The notes under the pieces were generated by a model, which did no database searches, was not told the DNA's origin, and was given only the letters and a program-made list of their open reading frames with translations. Made by a program: the position numbers and the translations under genes. From Chryseomicrobium excrementi (lineage in GTDB: Bacteria; Bacillota; Bacilli; Bacillales_A; Planococcaceae): DNA of 64,000 bases. Location: NCBI RefSeq assembly GCF_002798305.1, contig NZ_PCGR01000001.1:806001-870000 (forward strand), given 5' to 3'. Below, one piece after another: positions 56,801 to 64,000 of the stretch (the first letter of the stretch is position 1; every line of letters starts with the position of its first letter).

Positions 56801-57972
56801 GGCTGCTTCTTTTTTCGTACAAAATACCATTCAATTGAGGCCACCGCTGCTACCACGGCAACTAAAATCAGAACCGGTTGATGGAAGAGACTAGCAACTA
56901 CAGCACCTAATCCAAGGGGTGCATAACTTACCAGTCGTGCTAACTTCATCACCACTTGTTGTTTTGAGACCTCAGGCCGCGGATATAGCATATCCATCCT
57001 AAAAATCTGATTAAACAGCAGTCCTTGATGCGTCTGAATCGCTATAGCAAAAGAAAAGACAACCAGTAGGCCGGCGACCACATAAGAAAATGATAGAAAA
57101 GGTACCAGCACTAACAGGATTGCTAATCGAAGCCACATGTAGAACAATTCGTCTTTTCTAACGAAACTTCTGACGATCAAGAATTGATGCATATTCCCCT
57201 TTGATAACAGTCCATTTAGCCACGCTCGTCTAGAAACCTTACTTCTGACATGAGGGACTTCTGTAAAATAATTTGCGAATTGATAGAACCGTTGCATCCG
57301 CTGCTGCTCCATATCGATCATTCGGTCGAACGGGAACGGAGCAAGGGATTTGGTGAGCATGAAAAAGTAATAGACGCCCGCTATCACACCCAATAGTCCG
57401 GTCACAATCCAATTGGATGACAAGAAGAAATAGAACGTTCCAAAAAGTATTCCAAGTCGAATCACAAAGTCGAAGACACTCACTTGATCATGAGCCCAGA
57501 ACGCATAGAACTTACTTCTCACATTCCAAATCGCTAAGATAGTTACTACCACTGCAAGTCCAATCACCATGGAAGAGGAGAGCCCTCCCACTCGAGTAAG
57601 CAATGGAATAGTGACAACCATGACAACAAGTGAACGGACGACGACGATAAGTTCAGACCAGCGGAGTGCTGGCCGAAGATACGTTTGCATTTGTTGTTCC
57701 ATCGGTAAAAAGAAATAGTGATCTGCCTGTTTTAGTAACAGCGCGGGTCTATTTGGAACCACAACAAGAGTCAAAGCCACGGCCGCCACTAGAAATGCAG
57801 GAAAGTCCTCAGGCGGATTTTGTAACCACTGACTGTATGAGTACCCTGCCGCTCCAATGACAAAGAGCAGCACCACAGCGATGTGCCCTGAGATGATAAA
57901 CTGCATATAGCGTTGGAGTTCTATAAAATAACTTTGAAACCTCTTGCCGTAGATAAAAGCTAGATTAGGCAT
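56794..57972 (-). CDS. ecsB: EcsB ABC transporter membrane protein
   Basis: The membrane component of the Ecs transporter, which in B. subtilis affects protein secretion, sporulation and competence, and in relatives intramembrane peptide release. The 392-residue protein has about eight hydrophobic segments and a basic loop (RYFTEV-type segment QFANYFTEVPHVRSKVSRRA). The ATG at 57972 follows GAGGAAG by 6 bases and overlaps the ecsA 3' end by 8 bases. Its stop codon lies in the transposon target duplication. Confidence 0.92.
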   Translation of the reverse strand: MPNLAFIYGKRFQSYFIELQRYMQFIISGHIAVVLLFVIGAAGYSYSQWLQNPPEDFPAFLVAAVALTLVVVPNRPALLLKQADHYFFLPMEQQMQTYLRPALRWSELIVVVRSLVVMVVTIPLLTRVGGLSSSMVIGLAVVVTILAIWNVRSKFYAFWAHDQVSVFDFVIRLGILFGTFYFFLSSNWIVTGLLGVIAGVYYFFMLTKSLAPFPFDRMIDMEQQRMQRFYQFANYFTEVPHVRSKVSRRAWLNGLLSKGNMHQFLIVRSFVRKDELFYMWLRLAILLVLVPFLSFSYVVAGLLVVFSFAIAIQTHQGLLFNQIFRMDMLYPRPEVSKQQVVMKLARLVSYAPLGLGAVVASLFHQPVLILVAVVAAVASIEWYFVRKKKQPD

Positions 57973-58705
57973 AGTCAACTTCCTCTGTCATCGCAATATA
58001 AAGATCATCAAGTGAAGCCCCTGGCATCTGTAAGGCTTGGCGCAAGTCTTCCATCGTTCCCGCAGCTCGCACCCTACCGTTATGAAGAAGGATCAGCTTG
58101 TCACAGTATTTTTCTGCTGTCGTCAAGACGTGTGTCGTCATTAAAATACCCGCGCCTTTTGATTTTCGTTCTTCCAACTGAGCAAGTAACGCTCGAATAG
58201 CGAGAGGATCCAGCCCAACAAAAGGTTCATCAATAATGTAAAGCGCAGGATTTGCCATGAACGCAGACATGATCATCACCTTCTGCTTCATCCCTTTTGA
58301 AAAATGGGTCGGAAACCATTTCATTCGCTTTTCCATACGAAACTCTTGGAGCAATTTATCTACTCGCTCTTTGGCAGTCTGCTCATCAATATCATAAGCA
58401 AGAGCCATCAAATCTAGATGTTCTTGTAGAGTCAATTCTTCATATAATACAGGTGTCTCTGGAATGTACGTAAACGACTTTCGATACACATCCGGAGCAC
58501 TCGCCAATGTTTGATTAGTAATGGAAATAGTTCCTTCATGGGGTGTCAGTAACCCGATAATATGCTTGATCGTGGTACTCTTCCCAGCTCCGTTCAACCC
58601 AATCAAGCCAACAAGCTCACCAGGCTCGACCGAGAAAGACAAATCATGGATTACAGCTTTTTTAGAATACCCACCGGTAACGTGCTCTAACTTTAGTAAC
58701 GACAT
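57965..58705 (-). CDS. ecsA: EcsA ABC transporter ATPase
   Basis: ATPase partner of EcsB. The 246-residue protein has Walker A (GLNGAGKSTTI), the signature FSKGMKQK, Walker B (LYIIDEPFVGLD) and TTHVLTTAEK. The ATG at 58705 (MSLLKLEHVTGGYSKK) is preferred over an upstream in-frame TTG because AAAGGGG lies about 8 bases before it and the length equals B. subtilis EcsA (247). It is divergent from hit. Confidence 0.95.
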   Translation of the reverse strand: MSLLKLEHVTGGYSKKAVIHDLSFSVEPGELVGLIGLNGAGKSTTIKHIIGLLTPHEGTISITNQTLASAPDVYRKSFTYIPETPVLYEELTLQEHLDLMALAYDIDEQTAKERVDKLLQEFRMEKRMKWFPTHFSKGMKQKVMIMSAFMANPALYIIDEPFVGLDPLAIRALLAQLEERKSKGAGILMTTHVLTTAEKYCDKLILLHNGRVRAAGTMEDLRQALQMPGASLDDLYIAMTEEVDYA

Positions 58706-58814
58706 AGTAGTAGCCCCTTTCAACAATTAGTGTAGCACCTAAAAGGAAAAAAATCTCGAACCAGTAAGTCGTATGGTAAACTACTCATAATGAATCCAAA
58801 AGGAGTGACACCAG

Positions 58815-59234
58815 ATGATAGAATGTATCTTTTGCAAATTGATTTCAGGCGAAATTCCAAGCACCAAACTTTATGAAGACGAGCATGTTTTTGTATTTAT
58901 GGATATCATGCCGTTAACTAAAGGCCATATCCTCGTGATTCCTAAATCACATAAAGAATCTGTCTATGATCTTTCTGAAGATGAAGCTGCAAATCTCTTC
59001 CGTGTTGTACCAAAACTTGCGACTGCTTTGAAAGAGACATTCCACCCTGCGGGTATGAACTTATTGAATAACAACGGAGCCCCTGCGGGACAGAGTGTCT
59101 TCCATTTCCACTTACATTTAATTCCGCGCTATGATGAGACAGATGGATTCAAGGCAACTTGGAGAACGAAAGAAAAAGACTATCCACTAGAAAAGATTCA
59201 ACAGCTAGCGCAACAATTGTCAGAAAAATTATAA
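58815..59234 (+). CDS. hit: HIT-family hydrolase
   Basis: A 139-residue histidine-triad protein that probably hydrolyses nucleoside phosphoramidates. The N-terminal CIFCKLISGEIPSTKLYED has the zinc-type Cys pair, and the catalytic triad is in SVFHFHLHLIPR. It is divergent from ecsA, as in B. subtilis, and the SD AAGGAG precedes the ATG. Confidence 0.93.
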   Translation: MIECIFCKLISGEIPSTKLYEDEHVFVFMDIMPLTKGHILVIPKSHKESVYDLSEDEAANLFRVVPKLATALKETFHPAGMNLLNNNGAPAGQSVFHFHLHLIPRYDETDGFKATWRTKEKDYPLEKIQQLAQQLSEKL

Positions 59235-59276
59235 GCAGAACCATTGATAATTGAATAGAATGCTGTATACTAAAGG

Positions 59277-59292
59277 ACAAGCTTTCGCTTGT
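59277..59292 (+). promoter_or_regulatory. small hairpin in trpP leader
   Basis: ACAAGC, loop TTTC, and GCTTGT form a 6-bp hairpin in the leader of trpP. No T run follows, so it is not a terminator; a role in leader folding is only possible. Confidence 0.25.
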
Positions 59293-59348
59293 GGCAAAGA
59301 GTGCACACAAGGAAAGAACTAGTTGAGAAAAGCAGAGGAGAGACGAAA

Positions 59349-59873
59349 ATGAATACTAAAAATCTTGTACTATCCGCGATGTTACTAGGAATTGGGACGG
59401 TGTTATACCTCGTAATCCCACCTTTCTTAGGCAGTATGAAACCTGACTTCCTATTAACTATGATGTTTATCACTATTTTATTAACACCAAACTTAAAACA
59501 TACCGTAGTAGTCGGCTTAGCAACTGGAATCCTATCTGGACTGTTTACTACATTCCCTGGAGGATTTCTACCGAATGTTATTGATAAAGTGCTAACTTCA
59601 CTAGTGTTCTTTGCCGTACTAATTGCTATACAAGCTCTTGGTAAAAAATTTGCTGCACAAGCAGTACTCACTGCTTTAGGAACTGCCCTATCTGGTGCCA
59701 TCTTCTTAGCAAGTGCCATCTTTATCATGGGAGCCGAAGTTCCTTTCGGACAACTTTATCTTGCAGTTGTACTTCCTGCCATTGCAGTGAATACAGTAGC
59801 ATTTATTGTGATCTACCCAATCGTCCGTCAGACGTTGAAGCGTTCAAGCCTTCGGACTTCAGTAGCCAACTAA
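59349..59873 (+). CDS. trpP: tryptophan transporter TrpP
   Basis: A 174-residue integral membrane protein of the TrpP type with five or six hydrophobic segments (LVLSAMLLGIGTVLYLVIP, GLATGILSGLFTTFPGGFLP). B. subtilis TrpP imports tryptophan and has 172 residues. The ATG at 59349 follows GGAG by 8 bases; a longer in-frame start at 59289 lacks a ribosome site. Position between hit and yhaH agrees with the ecs-hit-trpP cluster. In B. subtilis TRAP represses translation; no convincing TRAP triplet array is seen here. Confidence 0.9.
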   Translation: MNTKNLVLSAMLLGIGTVLYLVIPPFLGSMKPDFLLTMMFITILLTPNLKHTVVVGLATGILSGLFTTFPGGFLPNVIDKVLTSLVFFAVLIAIQALGKKFAAQAVLTALGTALSGAIFLASAIFIMGAEVPFGQLYLAVVLPAIAVNTVAFIVIYPIVRQTLKRSSLRTSVAN

Positions 59874-59876
59874 CTT

Positions 59877-59920
59877 ACAAAGAAGCCTATCTAAAGAAGA
59901 GATAGGCTTCTTTTTATATG
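59877..59920 (+). terminator. rho-independent terminator after trpP
   Basis: AGAAGCCTATCT and AGATAGGCTTCT form a perfect 12-bp stem around AAAGAAG, followed by TTTTTATAT. Confidence 0.92.
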
Positions 59921-60004
59921 GACGCTCTTGTGGATTCATGTTTAAATAAATACGCATGTTGGTATACTTGTAACAAATACATAGTGTGGAAAGTGGGGGT
60001 CCAT

Positions 60005-60376
60005 ATGGACAAAAGTCGTTTTATTTGGGGATTGTTGACAGGCGCTACAGCTAGTGCCGTCGCTATTTTATTTACTGCCCCAAAAAGTGGTCAAGAAGTG
60101 CGCTCACAACTCCGAGCAACATCGAAGACAATCAAACATGACCTCTCAGATGTAAAAGCTCAATTCCAAGAAGTAAAAACTTCCTTACAAAACTTGATTA
60201 CAACCGCTAAAGAAGTCACTCCGGAAGCCGTTCAAGGAATCAAGGAAAGCGTCGATACTTGGCAAAAAGAAACTGCGCCTATTCAAATGAAGATTCAACA
60301 AGACATCGAAGCCATTCAAAAATCAATGGATGAGTTGCAGCAAGCTTTACCTAAGAAAACACCTAAAGTTAGTTGA
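60005..60376 (+). CDS. yhaH: YtxH-domain protein (YhaH)
   Basis: A 123-residue protein starting MDKSRFIWGLLTGATASAVA with one N-terminal membrane segment and the YtxH motif LLTGATASAVAILFTAPKSG. The rest is an amphipathic helical segment (about 35-115) rich in Lys, Glu and Gln. YtxH-like proteins are often general-stress proteins; function unknown. I use the ATG at 60005 after GGGGG, rather than an ATG 87 bases upstream that lies next to the trpP terminator. Position before scoC matches YhaH. Confidence 0.8.
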   Translation: MDKSRFIWGLLTGATASAVAILFTAPKSGQEVRSQLRATSKTIKHDLSDVKAQFQEVKTSLQNLITTAKEVTPEAVQGIKESVDTWQKETAPIQMKIQQDIEAIQKSMDELQQALPKKTPKVS

Positions 60377-60377
60377 A

Positions 60378-60406
60378 CAGATACCTTGTGTATCTGTTTT
60401 TTTATT
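60378..60406 (+). terminator. rho-independent terminator after yhaH
   Basis: ACAGATAC and GTATCTGT form an 8-bp stem followed by TTTTTTTATTTTT. Confidence 0.88.
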
Positions 60407-60517
60407 TTTATCACAATAGTAATGTGGTCCCTATTTCCGTTTCTCCCTTTCCCTTGTTATACTAGAGAGTAGAAGTGTAAAACGGACTGAACTACTATTC
60501 GAAAGGTGGCGAACCTT

Positions 60518-61069
60518 ATGTCAGAAAATTATTCTCTAAAAGAAGCCATGATCTTTAGTCAACGTCTAGGACAGCTCTCTAAAGCTTTGTGGAAAGCCGT
60601 TGAAAAAGACTGGCAAACCTGGATCAAACCATATGATTTAAATATCAACGAGCATCATATTTTATGGATTGCCTATCATTTAAAAGGTGCAACCATATCC
60701 GATATTGCAAAATTTGGCGTGATGCATGTCTCAACGGCATTCAATTTCTCTAAGAAATTGGAACAACGAGAACTCCTTGAGTTTTCGAAACGAGATGACG
60801 ACAAACGGAATACGTATGTCACAGTTACTGAAAAAGGCGCCAGCTTATTAGAAGAAATGTATGAAAACTATCACAACACATCCCATTCTGTTATTGAGGG
60901 CTCACTCCCTATCAAAGCGATTTATGGCAGATTCCCAGAATTTATGGACATGATGGCAGTGATTCGTAACATTTATGGGGACGATTTCATGGATATTTTT
61001 GAGCGTTCCCTATCAAATATCGAGAAAGAATTTGAGTTTCATGAAAAAGATGAAAGCGCCATCAAATAA
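60518..61069 (+). CDS. scoC: ScoC/Hpr MarR-family transition-state regulator
   Basis: A MarR-type DNA-binding repressor of protease, sporulation and peptide-transport genes in stationary phase. The 183-residue protein has the winged-helix core ([20 protein letters not shown], recognition helix region [14 protein letters not shown]) and wing ([16 protein letters not shown]). The ATG at 60518 stands 8 bases after AAGGTGG; a GTG 12 bases upstream overlaps that site. The neighbourhood is conserved with B. subtilis. Confidence 0.92.
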   Translation: MSENYSLKEAMIFSQRLGQLSKALWKAVEKDWQTWIKPYDLNINEHHILWIAYHLKGATISDIAKFGVMHVSTAFNFSKKLEQRELLEFSKRDDDKRNTYVTVTEKGASLLEEMYENYHNTSHSVIEGSLPIKAIYGRFPEFMDMMAVIRNIYGDDFMDIFERSLSNIEKEFEFHEKDESAIK

Positions 61070-61147
61070 TTTACAATTATCTACTTGATATTCTTTTCAA
61101 AACATCGTATTGTAGACTCTTGAACAATCAGTTTAGGAGTGTTATAC

Positions 61148-61690
61148 ATGCAATGCTGGAAAAGCATTAATATAAAAAGACAATACGGGTATGACCGTCT
61201 GTTTTTAATCTCATCATTTATTGTCTTTATGGTCTTTTCGTTTACTTATATAGGGTTATCTTTCTTTAGTGAAAGCGGCCGTTCTAGTGATTATTTTATA
61301 GGATTTGTGCTATCTTTTTTGGCAGTTTATCCAATCCACAAATTTTTGCATTATCTGCCTTTGTCTACTTTAAAAGGAAAAGTGCGTTTGAAGCGTTACA
61401 TGCACTTCCGTATTATTCCAATGTTTATGATCCGTATTTGTGAGCCCATTGGGAAGGGTCGCTTTATTATGGCTCTATTAATGCCATTTGTCGTGCTCTC
61501 CACTGTTTTTTTAGCCAGTGTTTATATCTTCCCTGCTTTTGCACATTACTTTATTATTCTATTCGCCTACCACTGTGGTATGTGTGTAATTGATTTGATT
61601 TATGTAAAAGAGCTTCTTCATTCTCCTAAAAAAGCGTGGATTGAAGAGATTGAAGATGGCTATGAGATTCTCGTAGCTCCCCGCGCTTAA
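61148..61690 (+). CDS. DUF3267-like membrane protein
   Basis: A 180-residue protein with four membrane segments (LISSFIVFMVFSFTYIGL, FIGFVLSFLAVYPIHKFLH, MALLMPFVVLSTVFLASVY, HYFIILFAYHCGMCVIDL). The segment IHKFLHYLPL resembles the HExxH zinc-protease motif of DUF3267 but has Lys instead of Glu, so peptidase activity is doubtful. The ATG at 61148 follows AGGAG by 8 bases. It sits between scoC and prsA. Function unknown. Confidence 0.75.
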   Translation: MQCWKSINIKRQYGYDRLFLISSFIVFMVFSFTYIGLSFFSESGRSSDYFIGFVLSFLAVYPIHKFLHYLPLSTLKGKVRLKRYMHFRIIPMFMIRICEPIGKGRFIMALLMPFVVLSTVFLASVYIFPAFAHYFIILFAYHCGMCVIDLIYVKELLHSPKKAWIEEIEDGYEILVAPRA

Positions 61691-61750
61691 TCATTTGCTA
61701 GCATGAAAGAGTTTTGCTATGATGAAAGAGTTCATGAAGGGAGTTACAGT

Positions 61751-61936
61751 ATGATTATTTTGGCACTTTTGGTTTTTGCCGCCTTCTATTTCTTTCAGAT
61801 AAACCGTATGGCGTATGCATTTGTTACATCTCGTGAACTTTCAGAAGAAAAACAGACGAAAGTGTTTCGAATGGTCAATATCTGTATCACGCTCTTATTT
61901 GTAGCACTTTATGTAGAAATCACATATGCAGTTTAA
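61751..61936 (+). CDS. small two-helix membrane protein
   Basis: A 61-residue protein starting MIILALLVFAAFYFFQINRM with one hydrophobic N-terminal helix, a charged centre (SRELSEEKQTK) and a second hydrophobic helix (VNICITLLFVALYVEITYAV). The ATG at 61751 follows AAGGGAG by about 8 bases; an upstream in-frame ATG lacks a site. Its stop touches the following terminator. Family not recognised. Confidence 0.7.
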   Translation: MIILALLVFAAFYFFQINRMAYAFVTSRELSEEKQTKVFRMVNICITLLFVALYVEITYAV

Positions 61937-61972
61937 AGGAACGGACGCCTAGTGGCATCCGTTCTTTTTTGT
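61936..61972 (+). terminator. rho-independent terminator, shared region
   Basis: GAACGGACGCC and GGCATCCGTTC pair around TAGT, followed by TTTTTT. It lies between the two-helix protein (plus) and the YjcZ-like gene (minus). Confidence 0.85.
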
Positions 61973-62064
61973 TACATCAAAAAAGTAGATCCAACAATGG
62001 TGAGCAAGATGAACAGAACGACATTCACTGCAAAACCTGAGCCGTTAGAATAGCTGTGACCCAT
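61972..62064 (-). CDS. YjcZ/SscA-family mini-protein
   Basis: A 30-residue ORF with a perfect AAGGAGGTGATC ribosome site before the ATG at 62064. The protein starts MGHSYSNGSGFAVNVVLFIL and continues LTIVGSTFLM, the pattern of YjcZ-family spore-related peptides (a short Gly/Ser/Tyr head and one membrane helix); SscA near prsA in B. subtilis is of this type. It is antisense to the region between the two-helix gene and prsA. A sporulation role is inferred from the family. Confidence 0.8.
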   Translation of the reverse strand: MGHSYSNGSGFAVNVVLFILLTIVGSTFLM

Positions 62065-62197
62065 ATCGATCACCTCCTTGTGTTCTAACCTATGCTCCAC
62101 CACCCGTCATTGAATGAGCAGTTGTGGAACTATTTTGTTTTTATTTCGTTTATGTTATAGTAAGCATTGTCTGAAACTAGTTAGGAGAGATACCATA

Positions 62198-63100
62198 ATG
62201 AAGAAAACATTACTAACAACAGCTCTAGCAGCGTCTATTTTGACTCTTGGCGCATGCTCGGACGAAGAAGCTTCATCACCAGTGGTTGTAAGCTCTGAGT
62301 ACGGAGACATCACAGAAAACGACTTGTACAATGAAATGAAATCCTCTATCGGAGACCAAGCTCTTCAACTTCTAATGATTGAAAAAACATTAGATGCTAA
62401 GTACGATGTGACAGATGAGCAAGTTGAAGCTGCTCTAGCGCAAGATAAAGAGGAGCAAGGCGAAAACTTTGATGCATTTATTGCACAACAAGGATACACA
62501 GAAGAATCGTATAAAAAGTTCTTGAAATTAAACCTTCTTCAAGAAGAGGCGTTAATTGATGGAGTAGAAGCGACGGATGAAGAAATCCAAGCTAAATATG
62601 ATGAAATGAAAACCGAAGTCAACGCTCGCCACATTCTTGTAGAAGATGAAGCGACAGCTCAAGAAGTGAAACAAAAGCTTGAAGATGGTGGAGATTTCGC
62701 AGAATTAGCGGCTGAATATTCTACTGAACCACAAGCACAAACTTCTGGCGGAGATTTAGGTTGGTTCGGTCGTGGGCAAATGGTTCCAGAATTTGAAGAA
62801 GTAGCATTTTCTCAAGAGCCAGGTGTGATCAGTGACCCTGTTCAAACAGACTTTGGCTTCCACATCATTGAAGTTGTTGAAAAACGTGAGATGGAAGAAA
62901 CGCTAGAAGAGAAAAAAGACGAAATTGCTCGTGAAGTGAAGCTTGAAAAAGCGGACTCTGCAGCTCTATTCGGTAAAGTTGCTCAACTTATGAAGGATGC
63001 AAATGTTGAAATCAAAGATGAGGAATTAGAAGGTGCGCTAGCGAACTTCTTAGATTATGAAGAGCCGGCTGCTGAAGAAACTGAAGAATCAAGTAAGTAA
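62198..63100 (+). CDS. prsA: PrsA foldase lipoprotein
   Basis: A membrane-anchored parvulin-type peptidyl-prolyl isomerase that helps secreted proteins fold outside the membrane. The start at 62198 ([20 protein letters not shown]) has lipobox LGAC and TTAGGAGAG upstream; the frame extends further but has no ribosome site there. The N-terminal chaperone region is about residues 30-140, and the parvulin domain about 142-232 ([32 protein letters not shown]). The C-terminal extension is acidic and ends EETEESSK. It has 300 residues. Confidence 0.95.
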   Translation: MKKTLLTTALAASILTLGACSDEEASSPVVVSSEYGDITENDLYNEMKSSIGDQALQLLMIEKTLDAKYDVTDEQVEAALAQDKEEQGENFDAFIAQQGYTEESYKKFLKLNLLQEEALIDGVEATDEEIQAKYDEMKTEVNARHILVEDEATAQEVKQKLEDGGDFAELAAEYSTEPQAQTSGGDLGWFGRGQMVPEFEEVAFSQEPGVISDPVQTDFGFHIIEVVEKREMEETLEEKKDEIAREVKLEKADSAALFGKVAQLMKDANVEIKDEELEGALANFLDYEEPAAEETEESSK

Positions 63101-63101
63101 T

Positions 63102-63136
63102 CAAAAAAATCCGACCTTGTGGTCGGATTTTTTTGT
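63102..63136 (+). terminator. rho-independent terminator after prsA
   Basis: AATCCGACC, loop TTGT, and GGTCGGATT form a 9-bp stem followed by TTTTTTG. The other strand also has a T run, so it may be bidirectional. Confidence 0.9.
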
Positions 63137-63153
63137 ATTTCTGGTCAGTTAGC

Positions 63154-63288
63154 TCCACATCTAGAGTAATCGAGTTGCAGGCGTTAGAAATACATTCTAA
63201 AATTGTTCGCACCTATAGAGGCAGAGTGCGCCTCTACAGGCACGCCCAATTTTAGAAGCATTTCTGACCAAACGCCTTCCACATCTAA
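63154..63288 (-). repeat. modular palindromic intergenic repeat, copy 2
   Basis: Read on the minus strand it begins TTTAGATGTGGAAGGCGTT and contains a 97-base imperfect hairpin (63276-63180): GGCGTT, AGAAAT, TCTAAAATTG and AGAGGC on the left arm pair with GCCTCT, CAATTTTAGA, ATTTCT and ACGCC on the right. It ends with TGCAACTCGATT and a second TAGATGTGGA. The first bases include the yhaM stop codon. The arm sequences differ from copy 1 but stay complementary. Confidence 0.8.
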
Positions 63289-64000
63289 ATATCAAACGAT
63301 GGCCGATAGAACGAACGGTTCTCGAGCGGGAAGAGACGCTCTGTAAATTCACCTGGAGTGGTCTTCTCAAGAGCACGATTCAACATTGCCATCTTCGCAT
63401 CGATGTTATCGATGTAGTGAAGGATTTCGGCTTCACGAAGCATCGGACGCTTTGGACTTCCCCACTCTTCTTTTCCGTGATGTGACAAAACCATGTGTTG
63501 AAGAAGCATCACTTCTTCCCCTTCAATTTCTAATTCTTTGGCCGCCATCGCAATTTCATTTACCATAATCGAAATGTGACCTAAAAGATTTCCTTCAAGA
63601 GTATACGTTGTAGCTACAGGACCTGAAAGTTCAATTACTTTGCCGACGTCATGCAGCATGATTCCCGAATAGAGAAGGTCTTTGTTTAAAGAAGGATAGA
63701 GTTCCGTTAGTGCTTTCCCTAAACGTAGCATTGAAACAACATGGTCGAGTAATCCTGAGGCATAGTCGTGGTGATTGCGAGTTGCTGCTGGATATGTGAT
63801 AAAAGCTTGATGGTGTTTCTTCAGTAAATGACGAGTCAACCGTTGGAGGTTTGGATTGTTCATTTCAAAAATAAAAGGTGTAAGTTCGTTCATCAACTCT
63901 TCTTTTGATTTTTCAGAGGACGGTACTAGATCTGTGATGGAGATTCCTTCTTCGTCTTTTACTGGCCGAATGCTCTTCACACGCAACTGTAGCTTCCCAC
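63285..64000 (-). CDS. yhaM: 3'-5' exoribonuclease YhaM (5' end beyond window)
   Basis: YhaM is a 3'-5' exoribonuclease with an N-terminal OB fold and a C-terminal HD domain. Only the last 237 or so residues are present; the frame is open to base 64000, and about 75 N-terminal residues lie outside. The HD metal-binding signature includes [15 protein letters not shown], the paired residues in [15 protein letters not shown] and [15 protein letters not shown]. The stop lies at the edge of the palindromic repeat copy 2. The location beyond prsA matches B. subtilis. Confidence 0.92.
   Translation of the reverse strand, partial: GKLQLRVKSIRPVKDEEGISITDLVPSSEKSKEELMNELTPFIFEMNNPNLQRLTRHLLKKHHQAFITYPAATRNHHDYASGLLDHVVSMLRLGKALTELYPSLNKDLLYSGIMLHDVGKVIELSGPVATTYTLEGNLLGHISIMVNEIAMAAKELEIEGEEVMLLQHMVLSHHGKEEWGSPKRPMLREAEILHYIDNIDAKMAMLNRALEKTTPGEFTERLFPLENRSFYRPSFDI

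Noticed and set aside
59293-59348. GAG/TAG triplets in the trpP leader as a TRAP site
   Set aside because: Only about four or five triplets with irregular spacing occur near the ribosome site. B. subtilis trpP has a longer, regular array, so I do not call it.
59270-59728. Long minus-strand ORF opposite trpP
   Set aside because: It is the antisense shadow of a well-supported membrane protein and has no ribosome site or recognisable family.

Overview
The window is a stretch of Firmicutes chromosome, most likely Bacillales and probably Planococcaceae (Planococcus/Chryseomicrobium/Sporosarcina-like). The family assignment is an inference from gene content and synteny with Bacillus subtilis: addBA-sipV-yhjE, csbA-minJ, ftsEX-cccB-yvjA-prfB-secA-hpf, comFA/FC, degU-yvyE-tagV, hemEHY-hmoB, ecsAB-hit-trpP-yhaH-scoC and prsA-yhaM. 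A YjcZ/SscA-type mini-protein suggests a spore-forming lineage. Genes are dense, with strong GGAGG-type ribosome sites, ATGA overlaps and clear rho-independent terminators. I found no rRNA, tRNA or CRISPR array.

Layout. 1-7.8 kb (minus): AddAB recombination nuclease, signal peptidase, TVP38/DedA-like protein and CsbA. 7.8-19.4 kb (minus): MinJ, a thioredoxin-fold/membrane-protein module, an M23 murein hydrolase, FtsEX, cytochrome c-551, YvjA, RF2 with its programmed frameshift, SecA and the hibernation factor HPF. 19.5-29.4 kb (minus): ilvD, a T-box leader, then ilvB-ilvH-ilvC-leuA-leuB-leuC-leuD for branched-chain amino acids. 29.5-33 kb (minus): comFC/comFA, a lipoprotein and an orphan degU with a homopolymer frameshift. 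33.4-36 kb (plus): yvyE, an LCP ligase and an enoyl-CoA hydratase. 36-45.5 kb (minus): S9 peptidase, acyl-CoA ligase under a FadR-type operator, a Bce-type peptide-sensing/detoxification module and lipoate ligase. 45.8-52.8 kb (minus): a two-component system bracketed by two lipoproteins, then hemEHY. 53-64 kb: hmoB, a mobile element, ecsAB, hit, trpP, yhaH, scoC, small membrane proteins, prsA and the 3' part of yhaM.

The standout is a 3.28-kb transposon at 53516-56791. It has 27-bp perfect terminal inverted repeats (about 39 bp imperfect), a perfect 9-bp target duplication, a 650-residue zinc-ribbon/DDE-type transposase with a small companion ORF, and a trimethoprim-resistant dihydrofolate reductase that looks like DfrG. 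It sits exactly in the loop of what was the shared bidirectional terminator of hmoB and ecsB. Other unusual signals are a modular palindromic intergenic repeat in two copies with compensatory arm changes (39737-39886 and 63154-63288), two one-base homopolymer frameshifts (degU and a small lipoprotein gene), a T-box between ilvD and ilvB, and an ilv-leu operon in the position that holds flagellar genes in B. subtilis.
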